Assembly: GCF_026967985.1 (NCBI RefSeq)
Contig: NZ_JAPVBJ010000007.1
Coordinates: forward strand, 1-64,000
Reading direction: 5' to 3'
DNA: 64,000 nt
Source: Modestobacter sp. VKM Ac-2984
GTDB taxonomy: Bacteria; Actinomycetota; Actinomycetes; Mycobacteriales; Geodermatophilaceae
The notes beneath the pieces were generated by a model, which worked only from the letters and a program-made list of their open reading frames with translations, ran no database searches and was not told the origin of the DNA. The position numbers and the translations under genes were made by a program. This document shows positions 54,685 through 63,628 of this stretch, in pieces. The stretch's first letter is position 1; the number at the start of each line of letters is the position of its first letter.

Positions 54685-54704
54685 ACACTTCGATGTCGAA
54701 GCGT
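54685..54704. promoter_or_regulatory. 20-base palindrome upstream of the UDP-xylose synthase gene
   Basis: ACACTTCGATGTCGAAGCGT has perfect CTTCGA/TCGAAG cores separated by TG and a single mismatch in the flanks. It lies 76-95 bases upstream of ATG 54609, where an operator would be expected. The binding protein is not known. Confidence 0.4.
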
Positions 54705-54719
54705 CCTGGTGCCGGACGG

Positions 54720-54764
54720 CCGACGGGCCGCCGGCCTCCCGTGGGGAGACCGACGGCCCGTCGG
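54720..54764 (-). terminator. Hairpin downstream of the ABC substrate-binding gene
   Basis: Arms at 54720-54734 and 54750-54764 (CCGACGGGCCGCCGG and CCGACGGCCCGTCGG) pair over 15 positions with one mismatch, with a 15-base loop. The hairpin lies just past the 3' end of the minus-strand gene ending at 54795 and probably ends the importer operon. Confidence 0.7.
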
Positions 54765-54794
54765 TGGGACCCGTCCGCTGGACGAGGTCCGGGA

Positions 54795-56156
54795 TCAGTC
54801 CATCACCGACTCCTCGTTCGGGATGCCGTTCTCCGGCACCTCGGCCGGCTCACCGTCGAAGTCCTCGATCGGTGCGTCGCCGATGTCGGTCAGCTGCACC
54901 GGCTCGACCTGCTCGGTGGTGTCACCGGTGATCCGGCTGATCGACATGCCGGCGGTGCCCATGTGGCTCTCCTCGGAGTAGCGGAACGGTGCGAGCACCG
55001 GCCCCTCCCAGTCGCCGCCGGCGATCTCGATGGCCTCGATCAGGTCGTCGCGCGTCGGGTTCTGGCCGGCCGCCTGCAGGGCCTGCACGGTGGTGTAGGC
55101 CTGCGCCATGCCGTAGATCCGGTAGTTGGTCAGCTCACCGTCGCCGCCGCACTCGTCCCAGATCCGCTGGAACTCCTGCACCCACGGGTTGTCCGGCTCG
55201 TCGACCGTCGGCAGGTAGTCGGTGGTCAGCGCGCCGTCGAGCAGGCTGGCGTCGCTCACCGTGCCCTGCGAGAAGTTGTTCAGCAGGTTGCCGACCAGCG
55301 TCGGGTCAGAGCCCACGTTCGAGTAGAACCACTGCGGGTCGTAGCCCAGCTGCAGCGCGGTCAGCTGCGACAGGGCGGTGTAGCTGGGCACGTTGAAGCC
55401 GACGACGAAGTCGGCCCCGGCGGCCTGCAGGGCGGCGATCTGCGGGCCGACGTTGGTGTTGCCCGGGGTGTAGCGCTCGGCGGCCACGATCTGGTCGTCG
55501 ATGTACTGGCGGATGCCGGCCTCGCCGTCCTCGCCGAAGTCGTCGTCCTGGAGGAAGAGCCCGACCTTCGCGTCCGGGAAGTTCTCGGCGATGTACTCAC
55601 CGATGATCTTCCCCTCGCTCTCGTAGTCGGTCTGCCAGCCGAAGGTGTAGGGGTTGGTCTCCGGGTCCGCGCCCCACAGCAGGGAGCCGGAGGAGACGAA
55701 CAGGTCGGGCACGCCCTCGCTGTTCAGGAAGTCCAGGACGGCGCTGTGCGTCGGGGTGCCGAGGCCGCCGACGATGGCGAAGACCTCGTCCTCCAGAACC
55801 AGCTGGTTGACCACCTGGCTGGTGGTCGTGGGGTTGTAGGCGTCGTCGCGGTAGATGTAGTCGATCGTCCGGCCGTTCACCCCGCCCGCCTCGTTGAGGC
55901 AGTCGAAGTACGCATCGGCCCCGGTCGGGATCTCGCTGTAGCCGGGTGCGGCCACCCCGGTGAGCGGGAAGTGGGCGCCGAGCTTGATCGAGTCCTCGGT
56001 GATGCCGATGTCGGAGGCCTCGTTGGCGCTGGCGTCGCCGCCACCGCCACCGCCGCCGTCCCCGCCGCCGTCATCGCTCCCGCCACAGGCGGCGAGGGTG
56101 GAGGCGGCGGTGGCTGCGGCGATGGCGGTCATGAGACGTCGAGAGGATCTGGACAA
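54795..56156 (-). CDS. livJ: ABC transporter substrate-binding lipoprotein (branched-chain amino acid type)
   Basis: A 453-residue type I periplasmic-binding-fold lipoprotein. The signal helix ends in the lipobox LAAC with Cys near residue 24, then a Gly/Asp linker. '[17 protein letters not shown]', '[15 protein letters not shown]', '[16 protein letters not shown]' and '[17 protein letters not shown]' match the leucine/isoleucine/valine-binding family. The TTG start at 56156 is preceded by AGAGGAGAACCG, a very good ribosome binding site; the longer frame to 57461 is in the phase of the neighbour. Real ligand unknown. It is the last gene of the five-gene operon. Confidence 0.88.
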   Translation of the reverse strand: MSRSSRRLMTAIAAATAASTLAACGGSDDGGGDGGGGGGGDASANEASDIGITEDSIKLGAHFPLTGVAAPGYSEIPTGADAYFDCLNEAGGVNGRTIDYIYRDDAYNPTTTSQVVNQLVLEDEVFAIVGGLGTPTHSAVLDFLNSEGVPDLFVSSGSLLWGADPETNPYTFGWQTDYESEGKIIGEYIAENFPDAKVGLFLQDDDFGEDGEAGIRQYIDDQIVAAERYTPGNTNVGPQIAALQAAGADFVVGFNVPSYTALSQLTALQLGYDPQWFYSNVGSDPTLVGNLLNNFSQGTVSDASLLDGALTTDYLPTVDEPDNPWVQEFQRIWDECGGDGELTNYRIYGMAQAYTTVQALQAAGQNPTRDDLIEAIEIAGGDWEGPVLAPFRYSEESHMGTAGMSISRITGDTTEQVEPVQLTDIGDAPIEDFDGEPAEVPENGIPNEESVMD

Positions 56157-56245
56157 CGGTTCTCCTCTGGTGCTGTCCGGGCATCGTTGCCCGGGGGTGT
56201 GTGGGGGGTCGTGGGGCCGGGAGCGGCGGTTCGGTCTGGTCGTCC

Positions 56246-57427
56246 TCACCCCCTGCTCGACTGGGCGGCCGACCGCTTCGCCTGGCGGGTGAGCCAGCGC
56301 ATGCGGAGGGTGCCGACGACGCCGGCGGGGGCGAAGATCATCGCGACGATGAGCACCACGCCGTAGACGAACGGCGCCAGCTGGGCGGCCTCGGTGTTGT
56401 CCAGGCCCCAGCCGGCACCCAGGTCGGTGACGAACGGCGGCAGGAAGACCAGCAGCGCCGAGCCGAGCAGTGCGCCGAGCAGGCTGCCCAGCCCGCCGAT
56501 CACGATCGCCGTGAGCAGGGCCAGGGAGAGGACCAGAGTGAAGCCGCTGGGGGCGGCCAGTCGGACGACGAGGGCCAGCACGCCGCCGGCCAGCCCGGCA
56601 GCCGCCGCGCTCACCACGAAGGCGAGCACCCGCCACGCGCCGAGGTTGATCCCGGCGAGCTCGGCGGCGACCTCCTGGTCGCGCACCGCGCGCCAGGTGC
56701 GGCCGATCCGGCTGCGGATCAGGTTGGCCAGCAGGAAGTAGGTGATCAGCAGGCAGATGGCGCCGAGGTAGGCCAGCCACTTCGTGTTGGTCGCCGAGTT
56801 GCCGGAGACGGCGCTGATGAAGGACTCGAACGCCTCCGGGGCCCGGGGGGCCCGCACCCGCATGCCCTGCTCGCCGCCGAGGACGTCGTGGAAGTAGATC
56901 GCCAGGCCGGGCAGGCCGACGGCGAGGGCGAGGGTGGCGCCGGCCAGGTAGGGGCCGTGCAGCCGGGCGGCCGCCACCCCGACCAGGGCGCCGACGGCGG
57001 TGGCCGTCACGATCGCGGCCAGCAGGATCAGCGGCAGCGGCAGCGGCTCGTCGGCGGAGAGGAACAGCGCGGTGGTGTACGCGCCCACCGCCATCAGGGC
57101 GCCGTGGCCCAGCGAGATCTGGCCGTTCATCCCGGTCAGCACGGTCAGCCCGCCGGCCGCGATGGCGTAGTAGGTCAGCGTGGCCAGCTGGGAGTTGGTG
57201 AACGGGTCGGTGATCTCCAGCAGCACCACCGCGCCGACGGCCGCGAGCAGCAGCACCAGCAGGTGCCGCAGCAGCGTCGACTGGGGGAGCAGGCTGCGCC
57301 GCCGGCTGGCCGTGGGCTGGTCGGCTCCGGCGGTCGCCTCGGTGGGGGCCTCCTCGGCGGTCTTGCTGCCGGTCGTCCTGCCCTCGGCGGTCGTGTTCGC
57401 GGGGCTCTGCAGGTCGCTCATCGTCAT
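56246..57427 (-). CDS. livM: ABC transporter permease, LivM type
   Basis: A 393-residue permease. A cytoplasmic N-terminal extension of about 40 residues rich in Thr/Glu/Ala precedes eight to ten membrane segments. 'LTGMNGQISLGHGALMAVGAY' (split) is the LivM signature, with 'LIRSRIGRTWRAVRDQEVAAELAGINLGAW' (split) as the EAA-type contact loop for the ATPases. The start overlaps livH's stop (ATGA). Confidence 0.9.
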   Translation of the reverse strand: MTMSDLQSPANTTAEGRTTGSKTAEEAPTEATAGADQPTASRRRSLLPQSTLLRHLLVLLLAAVGAVVLLEITDPFTNSQLATLTYYAIAAGGLTVLTGMNGQISLGHGALMAVGAYTTALFLSADEPLPLPLILLAAIVTATAVGALVGVAAARLHGPYLAGATLALAVGLPGLAIYFHDVLGGEQGMRVRAPRAPEAFESFISAVSGNSATNTKWLAYLGAICLLITYFLLANLIRSRIGRTWRAVRDQEVAAELAGINLGAWRVLAFVVSAAAAGLAGGVLALVVRLAAPSGFTLVLSLALLTAIVIGGLGSLLGALLGSALLVFLPPFVTDLGAGWGLDNTEAAQLAPFVYGVVLIVAMIFAPAGVVGTLRMRWLTRQAKRSAAQSSRG

Positions 57428-58308
57428 GCCCTCCGGGCCGTGCTGCTGGCGAAGAGGCCACCGGGCCGCACGAGCAGCACGACCATCAGGATGACCAGGG
57501 CGGCGACGTTGACCAGGGCGCTGCCCCGCTCGACGTAGCCGCTGACGTAGCTGAGGGCCAGGCCCAGGATCAGCCCGCCGACGATGGCGCCGATGGGGGA
57601 GTCCAGCCCACCGAGCACGGCGGCGACGAAGCCGAAGACGATCAGGCTGTCCATGTAGGCGGGGTAGACGAACTCCCCGCCGGCGATGAGCAGCCCGGCC
57701 AGCGAGCCGACGACGGCGGCGAGCGCCCAGCCCAGGGTGAGCATCCGGCCGACCCGCACGCCGAGCAGCCGGGCGACCTCCTGGCCGAACGCCGAGGCGC
57801 GCATGGCCAGGCCGATCCGGGTGAACCGGAAGAGCACCACCAGCAGCGCCATGGTGACCAGCACCGCGGCGATCACCCAGACGCTGTTCGGGGTGAGGGC
57901 GATCCGGTTGTCGCCGACCTGGAAGCCCTCCAGGCCGAACGGGGTCGGGAAGGACTGGAACGCCGAGCCGAAGACGATCGCGATCGCGGCCTGGATGGCG
58001 ACGAAGAGGCCCAGGGTCACGATGACCGCGTTGAGCTCCGGCCCGCCCTCGACGGGCCGGATGACGACCCGTTCGATGATGGCGCCCAGCAGCAGCCCGG
58101 AGAGCAGGGCGACGATCAGCGCGACCCAGTAGGACTGCCCGGCCTGGATCAGCGCGAGCGCGATGAACGTCGTCGCCGCCGCCATCGAGCCCTGCGCGAA
58201 GTTGACGATCCGGGTGGACCGCCAGATCAGCACCAGGGCGAGGGCGAAGGCCGAGTAGACCATTCCCTCGGTCAGCCCGGTGAGGGTGACGTTCACGAAG
58301 TACTGCAC
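57424..58308 (-). CDS. livH: ABC transporter permease, LivH type
   Basis: A 294-residue permease with about eight membrane segments. 'VNVTLTGLTEGMVYSAFALALVLIWRSTRIVNFAQGSMAAA' (in parts) is the classic LivH N-terminus, and 'TRIGLAMRASAFGQEVARLLGVRVGRM' (split) the cytoplasmic loop that meets the ATPases. A GTG start is used. It couples to livM by a 4-base overlap. Confidence 0.92.
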   Translation of the reverse strand: MQYFVNVTLTGLTEGMVYSAFALALVLIWRSTRIVNFAQGSMAAATTFIALALIQAGQSYWVALIVALLSGLLLGAIIERVVIRPVEGGPELNAVIVTLGLFVAIQAAIAIVFGSAFQSFPTPFGLEGFQVGDNRIALTPNSVWVIAAVLVTMALLVVLFRFTRIGLAMRASAFGQEVARLLGVRVGRMLTLGWALAAVVGSLAGLLIAGGEFVYPAYMDSLIVFGFVAAVLGGLDSPIGAIVGGLILGLALSYVSGYVERGSALVNVAALVILMVVLLVRPGGLFASSTARRA

Positions 58309-58357
58309 GGAGGAGGTGCCTTCCTGGCGGTGCGGAGCGGACTCGGGGAGAGGTGGG

Positions 58358-59128
58358 TCAGAAGCCCAGGTACGCGTGCCGGAGGTCCTCGTCGGCCATC
58401 AGCGTGCGGGCGGAGTCGGTCACGACCACCCGGCCGAGGTTGAGGACGACGCCGACGTCGGCCACCGACAGGGCGCTCCGGGCGTTCTGCTCGACCAGCA
58501 GGACCGACAGCCCCTCGCTGTCGACGAGCCGGCGGAGCAGGCCGAAGATTTGCGCCACGATCCGCGGGGCCAGGCCCAGCGAGGGCTCGTCGAGCAGCAG
58601 GATCCGCGGCTGGGCCAGCAGTGCCCGCCCGATCACGAGCATCTGCCGCTCACCCCCGGAGAGCACGTGCGCCGGCTGGTCGCGGCGCTCGGCGATCCGC
58701 GGGAACAGGTCGTAGATGCGGTCGTACTCGCTCTTCTCGACCTTGCCGCGGAACAGCGCCCCGACCCGCAGGTTCTCGTGCACCGTGAGCTCGGAGATGA
58801 CGCCGCGCCCCTCGGGCACGTGGGCCATGCCCCGGCCGACCATCGACTCGACGGAGGCGGTGGTGATGTCCTCCCCGGCGAGGGTGACCCGGCCCGAGGA
58901 GGCCCGGACCAGCCCGCTGACGGTGCGCAGCAGGGTGGTCTTGCCGGCGCCGTTGGCACCCAGGACGGCGGTGATCCGGCCGGCGTCGGCGGTCAGCGAG
59001 ACCCCGTCGAGTGCCCGGACCGCCCCGTAGGAGGAGGTGAGGTCCTCGATCTGCAGCAGGGCGGGAGCGGTGGCGGTGTCCCCGCCGGTCGCGACCGCGG
59101 TGCTGCCGTGTGCCCGGGTGTCAGCCAT
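58358..59128 (-). CDS. livF: ABC transporter ATP-binding protein, LivF type
   Basis: A 256-residue ATPase. Walker A GANGAGKTT, signature LSGGERQ, Walker B 'ILLLDEPSLGL' and the LivF-type 'VLLVEQNARSAL' are present in order. GGAGGG seven bases upstream fixes ATG 59128, which overlaps livG by eight bases. Powers the importer with LivG. Confidence 0.93.
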   Translation of the reverse strand: MADTRAHGSTAVATGGDTATAPALLQIEDLTSSYGAVRALDGVSLTADAGRITAVLGANGAGKTTLLRTVSGLVRASSGRVTLAGEDITTASVESMVGRGMAHVPEGRGVISELTVHENLRVGALFRGKVEKSEYDRIYDLFPRIAERRDQPAHVLSGGERQMLVIGRALLAQPRILLLDEPSLGLAPRIVAQIFGLLRRLVDSEGLSVLLVEQNARSALSVADVGVVLNLGRVVVTDSARTLMADEDLRHAYLGF

Positions 59129-60056
59129 GGTGGCGCCCTCCGTCGGTGGGGGTCGTGCCGGCCGCGTCCTCCTCGGCGGTCACCTCGTCACCGAGGTAGG
59201 CCTCGGTGACGGCGGGGTCGGCCTGCACCTCGGCCGGGGTGCCGGCGGCGATCTGCCGGCCGGAGTCCAGGACGGTGATCCGGTCGCAGACCCGCATGAC
59301 CAGGTCCATGTGGTGCTCCACCAGGAGCACGCTCATCCGGCCGGAGAGCGTGCGGATGAGCTCGCCGAGGTCGTGCATCTCGTCCTCGGCGAGACCGCTG
59401 GCGGGCTCGTCGAGCAGCAGCAGGTCCGGTGCGGAGACCAGAGCGCGGGCCAGCGCGACCCGTTTCTGCACCGGGTAGGGGAGCCCACCGGGGTAGCGGC
59501 CGGCGTGCTGCTGGGCGCCCAGGTCGCTCAGCGCGGTCATGGCCCGGGCGCGCAGCTCCCGCTCGTCACGGTCGGAGCGCGGCAGGGCGAACAGCGCGGA
59601 GCCGAAGCCGGCGCGGGCGTGCCGGTGGGCGCCGATCATGACGTTCTCCAGCACGGTCATGCCGGGGAAGAGGCCCACGCCCTGCAGGGTGCGCGCGATG
59701 CCCAGGCCGGCCAGCTGGTGCGGCTTCAGCCGGCGGAGGGGCTGACCGCGCCAGGTCATCTCACCCGCCGTGGGGCGCACGATCCCGCAGGCGACGTTGA
59801 ACAGCGTCGTCTTGCCTGCGCCGTTCGGGCCGATGAGCCCGTGCACCTGGCCCGGCTCGACCACCAGCGAGACCTCGGAGAGTGCGATCACGCCGCCGAA
59901 GGCGACGGTGATCCCGGTCATCTCCAGGCTGGCGGAAGGGGCGCGGTCGGTGTCCGGGGCAGCGGTGCGGTCGATCGCAGTGCTGCCTGCAGTCGGGGTC
60001 GGCTGCGCCAACGGGCCCACGGCTCCTTTGCCTCGGGTGCCCCGTCCGCCGGGCAT
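59121..60056 (-). CDS. livG: ABC transporter ATP-binding protein, LivG type
   Basis: A 311-residue ATPase with a longer, low-complexity N-terminus (about 45 residues) before 'LEMTGITVAFGGVIALSEVSL'. Walker A is GPNGAGKTT, the signature region 'GGLPYPVQKRVALARAL' is the diverged LivG version of LSGGQ, and Walker B is 'LLLLDEPASGL', followed by 'VLLVEHHMD'. First gene of the operon; the true start may lie a little inside the frame. Confidence 0.9.
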   Translation of the reverse strand: MPGGRGTRGKGAVGPLAQPTPTAGSTAIDRTAAPDTDRAPSASLEMTGITVAFGGVIALSEVSLVVEPGQVHGLIGPNGAGKTTLFNVACGIVRPTAGEMTWRGQPLRRLKPHQLAGLGIARTLQGVGLFPGMTVLENVMIGAHRHARAGFGSALFALPRSDRDERELRARAMTALSDLGAQQHAGRYPGGLPYPVQKRVALARALVSAPDLLLLDEPASGLAEDEMHDLGELIRTLSGRMSVLLVEHHMDLVMRVCDRITVLDSGRQIAAGTPAEVQADPAVTEAYLGDEVTAEEDAAGTTPTDGGRHHG

Positions 60057-60191
60057 GGCGCGGCGAACAGGTGCCGGATGATCCGACCACCCGAGCGTGC
60101 GGTGCGGTGAGTGCGGTCACAATGGGCGCGGAGCACAGCGATCACTCCGATTGCTTGTGCAGTGTGCCGTGTGTCACAGAAGGGGGGCGGG

Positions 60192-61397
60192 GTGCAACCG
60201 TTCCGACCTGAGGTCTCCGCGCGGCTGGCCCAGCTCGCCCCGCCGCTGCTCGGGCAGCTCGACGAGATGACCTCCCGGATGATCAGCATCCTGGAGCGCA
60301 CCGAGGGTGCGTACACCGAGCAGGGGCCCGTCGTCCGGGCCGAGCTGTTCGAGTCCGGCCGGGCGAACCTCGAGCGGGCGGTGCGCACCCTGATGGGCGA
60401 CGCCGACGACGGCGGCCGCGGTGCGCTGGCCGCGGCCCGTGAGGTCGGGCGGCGCCGGGCGATCCAGGGCGTGCCGCTGGAGACGGTGCTGCGCGCCTAC
60501 CGGCTGGGCGGGCAGGTCACCTGGGAGGCGTTGCGGGCGACGGCCCGGGCCGCCGAGGCGCCCGGCGACAGCGACGTCCTGCTCGAGGTGGCGGGGTCGG
60601 TCTGGCACGTCAACGACGTGCAGTGTGCGGCGCTGGCCGAGGCCTACCGGACCGAGGAACGCCGGCTGGCCGGCATCGACGACCAGGCCCGGCAGCAGGT
60701 GCTGGACGGGCTGCTGGGTGGCCGCGGGGGTGACCCGGTGTTCGTCCGGACGGCCTCGGAGCTGCTGGCCCTGCCGCTGGACGGCCGGCTGGTGTGTGCC
60801 GTCGCGCCCCCGGACGAGTCGGGGGGGCCCAACCTCACCGACCCCGGCGCCCGGCTGCTGAAGCGGGGTGTGCGGTCGGTGTGGGGCTGGCGCTCCGGTG
60901 CCCAGGTCGGGGTCGTCGCGCTGGGCACCCGTCAGGTCGGCGACGTGGTGACCTGGCTGGCGGAGCTGGCCGCCGGCCCGGTGGGCATCTCCGCCGTGGT
61001 GGACGGCGCCGCGGCGGTCGCCTCCGCCTGGCGGCTGGCCGACACCGCGGCCCGCACGCTGCCCCCGGGCCAGCCGCGGGTGGTCACGATCGACGACCGG
61101 TTGCCCGAGGCGCTGCTGAGCAGCTCACCGGAGATCGCCCGCCGGCTCGTGGAGCAGTCGCTGGGCCGGCTGCTCGACCTGCCCGCCGACGAACGCGACG
61201 TGCTGCTGGACACGCTGACCGCGGTGCTGGCCTCGGACGGATCACCGACCCGGGCCGCCGACCAGCTGTACTGCCACCGCAACACGGTCATGCACCGGCT
61301 GCGCCGGATCGAGCAGGTCACCGGCCGGTCGGTGGCCGACCCCCGGTCCCGGCTGCTCTGGCAGCTGGCCCTGCTGGGGGCCGACCACCACCGCTGA
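60192..61397 (+). CDS. PucR-like transcriptional regulator with C-terminal HTH
   Basis: A 401-residue protein. The N-terminal helical region ('RLAQLAPPLLGQLDEMTSRM') resembles the RsbRD-N-type sensor of PucR-family regulators, the middle holds a GGDEF-like degenerate fold, and the C-terminus has 'AADQLYCHRNTVMHRLRRIEQVTGR' (split, about 350-375), the HTH_30 motif. GTG 60192 is preceded by AGGGGG. It is divergent from the importer operon with a 135-base gap, so regulation of that operon is likely but unproven. Confidence 0.86.
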   Translation: MQPFRPEVSARLAQLAPPLLGQLDEMTSRMISILERTEGAYTEQGPVVRAELFESGRANLERAVRTLMGDADDGGRGALAAAREVGRRRAIQGVPLETVLRAYRLGGQVTWEALRATARAAEAPGDSDVLLEVAGSVWHVNDVQCAALAEAYRTEERRLAGIDDQARQQVLDGLLGGRGGDPVFVRTASELLALPLDGRLVCAVAPPDESGGPNLTDPGARLLKRGVRSVWGWRSGAQVGVVALGTRQVGDVVTWLAELAAGPVGISAVVDGAAAVASAWRLADTAARTLPPGQPRVVTIDDRLPEALLSSSPEIARRLVEQSLGRLLDLPADERDVLLDTLTAVLASDGSPTRAADQLYCHRNTVMHRLRRIEQVTGRSVADPRSRLLWQLALLGADHHR

Positions 61398-61414
61398 CGG
61401 GCCGGGGGTCGCCG

Positions 61415-61648
61415 CTACTGGAGGTAGTTCTCGACCTGGGGTTCCGGGCGCGGCTGGGCCTCGTCGGGGTCCTCGCCGTACTGCCGCTTGGCGTCCCGCT
61501 GGCGGATCAGGTCCCACAGCTGGTCGCGCTCCTCCTCGATCTGCCGGAGCCGGGCGCGTTGCTCGTCGGTGTGCTCGCTGGCGTCGCGGAGCGCGTGCTC
61601 CTCCTCGACCAGCGCCTCGATCTTGCTGCGGATCTCCTTGTCGTCCAT
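61415..61648 (-). CDS. DUF2630 family protein
   Basis: A 77-residue acidic protein, 'MDDKEIRSKIEALVEEEHAL' at the start and 'RLRQIEEERDQLWDLIRQRDAKR' (split) in the middle, predicted coiled coil. It matches the DUF2630 pattern, common in actinobacteria and of unknown function. AAGGTG six bases upstream of ATG 61648 favours it over an ATG three codons earlier. Confidence 0.88.
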   Translation of the reverse strand: MDDKEIRSKIEALVEEEHALRDASEHTDEQRARLRQIEEERDQLWDLIRQRDAKRQYGEDPDEAQPRPEPQVENYLQ

Positions 61649-61691
61649 GGCGGTCACCTTGCCCGGTCCGGGCGTCTCCCACGCGTGCGGA

Positions 61692-62612
61692 TCACGCCCG
61701 ATCCGGCACCCAGCCCTCGACGAACGCCGCCAGCCGCCGGGTGACCGCCCCGCCGGCCCGGCCCAGCGCGAGCAGCGCGGCCCGGTCCAGCGGGACCCGG
61801 ACCGTCCGGCGGCCGGCGTCGGCGACCCGCACCGCGTGCCCGTCCTCGACCAGCTCGGGCCAGGGGCGGTCCAGCTGGGCCCGGACCCGGTCCAGCGCCG
61901 CAGCCGCCGGCCCGGCGTTGCCGGTCACCAGCGCGGTCACGAACGCCGGGTCGCTGCCGATCACCCGGGTGGCGTCGCGGAAGCTGCCGGCCGCCAGGGA
62001 GAGGGCGAGCGGACCGGCCTGCCCGGCGGCGGCGGCCACCGCCGCGGCCAGCAGGTGCGGGACGGCGCTGATCGCCGCGACCGCGTCGTCGTGCTCGGCG
62101 GCGGTCACCGGGACCACCTCGGCGCCGACGGCCAGCGCGATCTCGGCGACCCGCAGCCAGCGCCGCAGATCGGTGTCCGCCTCCAGGCACAGCGCCCACC
62201 GGGCGCCGGTGAAGAGCGTGGGGTCGACGGCGGCGTGCCCGGAGCGCTCGGTGCCGCACATCGGGTGCCCGCCGACGTACCGGTCCCCGTGGACGGCGCC
62301 CAGCTCGGCCAGCACCGGCGCCTTCACCGAACCGAGGTCGGTGACCGTCGCCCCGGGGTCGATCCGCAGCCCGGTCAGCGCCGTGCCCATCGCCGGGAGC
62401 GGGACGGCGAGCACGACGACGCCGGTCAGCTCCTGGCGGATCTCGACCCCGGTGTCCTCCGCCGCCTGCCGGGCGGCCGGGTCGACGTCCCAGCCGGAGA
62501 CCGGCCGGCCGGCCGCGACCAGTGCCGCGGCCAGCGAACCGCCCAGCTGCCCGAGGCCGACCACCGAGACCGGCGGCGCCGGCATCGTCGGGACCGGGAA
62601 GGAGCCGGTCAC
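61692..62612 (-). CDS. tyrA: Prephenate dehydrogenase
   Basis: A 306-residue enzyme with an N-terminal Rossmann domain ('VSVVGLGQLGGSLAAAL', about residues 15-31) and 'VVVLAVPLPAMG', 'VTDLGSVKAPV' and 'YVGGHPMCGTERSG', the active-site block of TyrA proteins. The C-terminal helical dimer domain has 'VTAAEHDDAVAAISAVPHLLA'. It makes 4-hydroxyphenylpyruvate for tyrosine. No ACT domain. GTG 62612 overlaps the stop of the thioesterase gene upstream (GTGA). Confidence 0.9.
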   Translation of the reverse strand: MTGSFPVPTMPAPPVSVVGLGQLGGSLAAALVAAGRPVSGWDVDPAARQAAEDTGVEIRQELTGVVVLAVPLPAMGTALTGLRIDPGATVTDLGSVKAPVLAELGAVHGDRYVGGHPMCGTERSGHAAVDPTLFTGARWALCLEADTDLRRWLRVAEIALAVGAEVVPVTAAEHDDAVAAISAVPHLLAAAVAAAAGQAGPLALSLAAGSFRDATRVIGSDPAFVTALVTGNAGPAAAALDRVRAQLDRPWPELVEDGHAVRVADAGRRTVRVPLDRAALLALGRAGGAVTRRLAAFVEGWVPDRA

Positions 62613-63091
62613 GGTGCCTGCTCGCCGTCGGTCGCCGGGCCGGTCTCCCACGGGGTGCCCAGCCGGAACACCCGGGCCAGGGCGGTGGCGACCGGCCGAC
62701 CGTCCGCGGTGGCCGCGTCGATCCGGTAGACGGCGGTGCGGCCGGTCCGGTGCAGCTCGACCCCCTCGGCGACCACGTGGTCGCCGGACCGGCCGGCGGA
62801 GAGGAACTCGGTGTGCACGTCCTGGGCGACGGCGATCGTGCCGTGGCTGTTGCTCACCGCGGCGTGCACCACGTCCAGCAGCGCCATCGTCGCGCCGCCG
62901 TGGGCGGTGCCGACCGCGTTGAGCAGGCTCGGGCCCACGGTCATCGACGCGCGGGCGTAGCCGGGCCGGACCTCCTCCAACTCGATGCCCAGGTGCGCGG
63001 CGAGCGGATCGGCGGCGAGGGCGGCGAACAGCGCCGGGGCGACGGCGGGGACCTCGACCGGCGCGCTGTCGTCGGGGAGGGCGTCGGCCAT
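62609..63091 (-). CDS. PaaI-type hotdog thioesterase
   Basis: A 160-residue hotdog protein. 'LLNAVGTAHGGATMALLDVVH' (split) carries the HGG and Asp of the active site. 'VHTEFLSAGRSGDHVVAEG' follows. It should hydrolyse an aromatic or other acyl-CoA. The stop overlaps the start of tyrA, so the two are co-translated; a second PaaI-like gene is at 35976. It diverges from the gene at 63104 with only 12 bases between, so the promoters overlap. Confidence 0.86.
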   Translation of the reverse strand: MADALPDDSAPVEVPAVAPALFAALAADPLAAHLGIELEEVRPGYARASMTVGPSLLNAVGTAHGGATMALLDVVHAAVSNSHGTIAVAQDVHTEFLSAGRSGDHVVAEGVELHRTGRTAVYRIDAATADGRPVATALARVFRLGTPWETGPATDGEQAP

Positions 63092-63103
63092 GATCTACAG
63101 GCT

Positions 63104-63628
63104 ATGGCCCCTCCCTCCGACTCCGGCACCTCGCTGCAGGAGAGCTTCACCGTCCGGGTCAGCTCGGCCGCCGGCCGCTGGCAGTGCGAACTCCTCGCCG
63201 CCGATGCCGACGACGAGTTGCCGGCCCTGGAGCGGGCTCTCGGCGACCCGGGCGCCGCCGGCTGGCCGGGCCCGTTCGTCCTCGTCGTCGACAGTCGGCT
63301 CTACTTCGTCGTGCTGCGACACGGACCGGGCGGCATGGTCCGCGCGCTGATCTCCGACGCGACCTTCCAGGAGCACCTGCTCGCGGCCGAGGTGGTGGAG
63401 CGCTACGGCATCCCGGTCGAGACCGGCACCACGATCGACGACGCCTTCGACGCCGACAGCCAAGGCCGGCCCGGCGGTGACCTCGACGTCCTGGCCGACG
63501 CCGGGCTCCCGGCCGAGGAGCTCAGCCGGCTGCTGGACTCCGAGGAGCTGTGGGCCGACGAGGTGGTGCTGGCGATCGCCGAACGGCTGGGCTTCGCCGA
63601 CGAGCTCACGGCGGTGGCGGCGCCGTGA
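63104..63628 (+). CDS. tRNA adenosine deaminase-associated protein
   Basis: A 174-residue protein, 'SFTVRVSSAAGRWQCELLAADADDELPALERAL' (in parts) at the start, 'FVLVVDSRLYFVVLRHGPGG' in the middle and an acidic C-terminus ('AEELSRLLDSEELWADEVVL'). It matches my recollection of a protein that lies beside the TadA tRNA deaminase in many actinobacteria; its job is not known. The start overlaps no gene upstream but its stop overlaps the next start (GTGA). The tRNA-Arg(ACG) at 35002 would be a TadA substrate. Confidence 0.8.
   Translation: MAPPSDSGTSLQESFTVRVSSAAGRWQCELLAADADDELPALERALGDPGAAGWPGPFVLVVDSRLYFVVLRHGPGGMVRALISDATFQEHLLAAEVVERYGIPVETGTTIDDAFDADSQGRPGGDLDVLADAGLPAEELSRLLDSEELWADEVVLAIAERLGFADELTAVAAP

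Noticed and set aside
54795-57461. An 888-codon minus-strand frame covering livJ and livM
   Set aside because: The part upstream of 56156 is out of phase with the clear LivM protein. The TTG at 56156 has an excellent ribosome binding site and starts the signal peptide.
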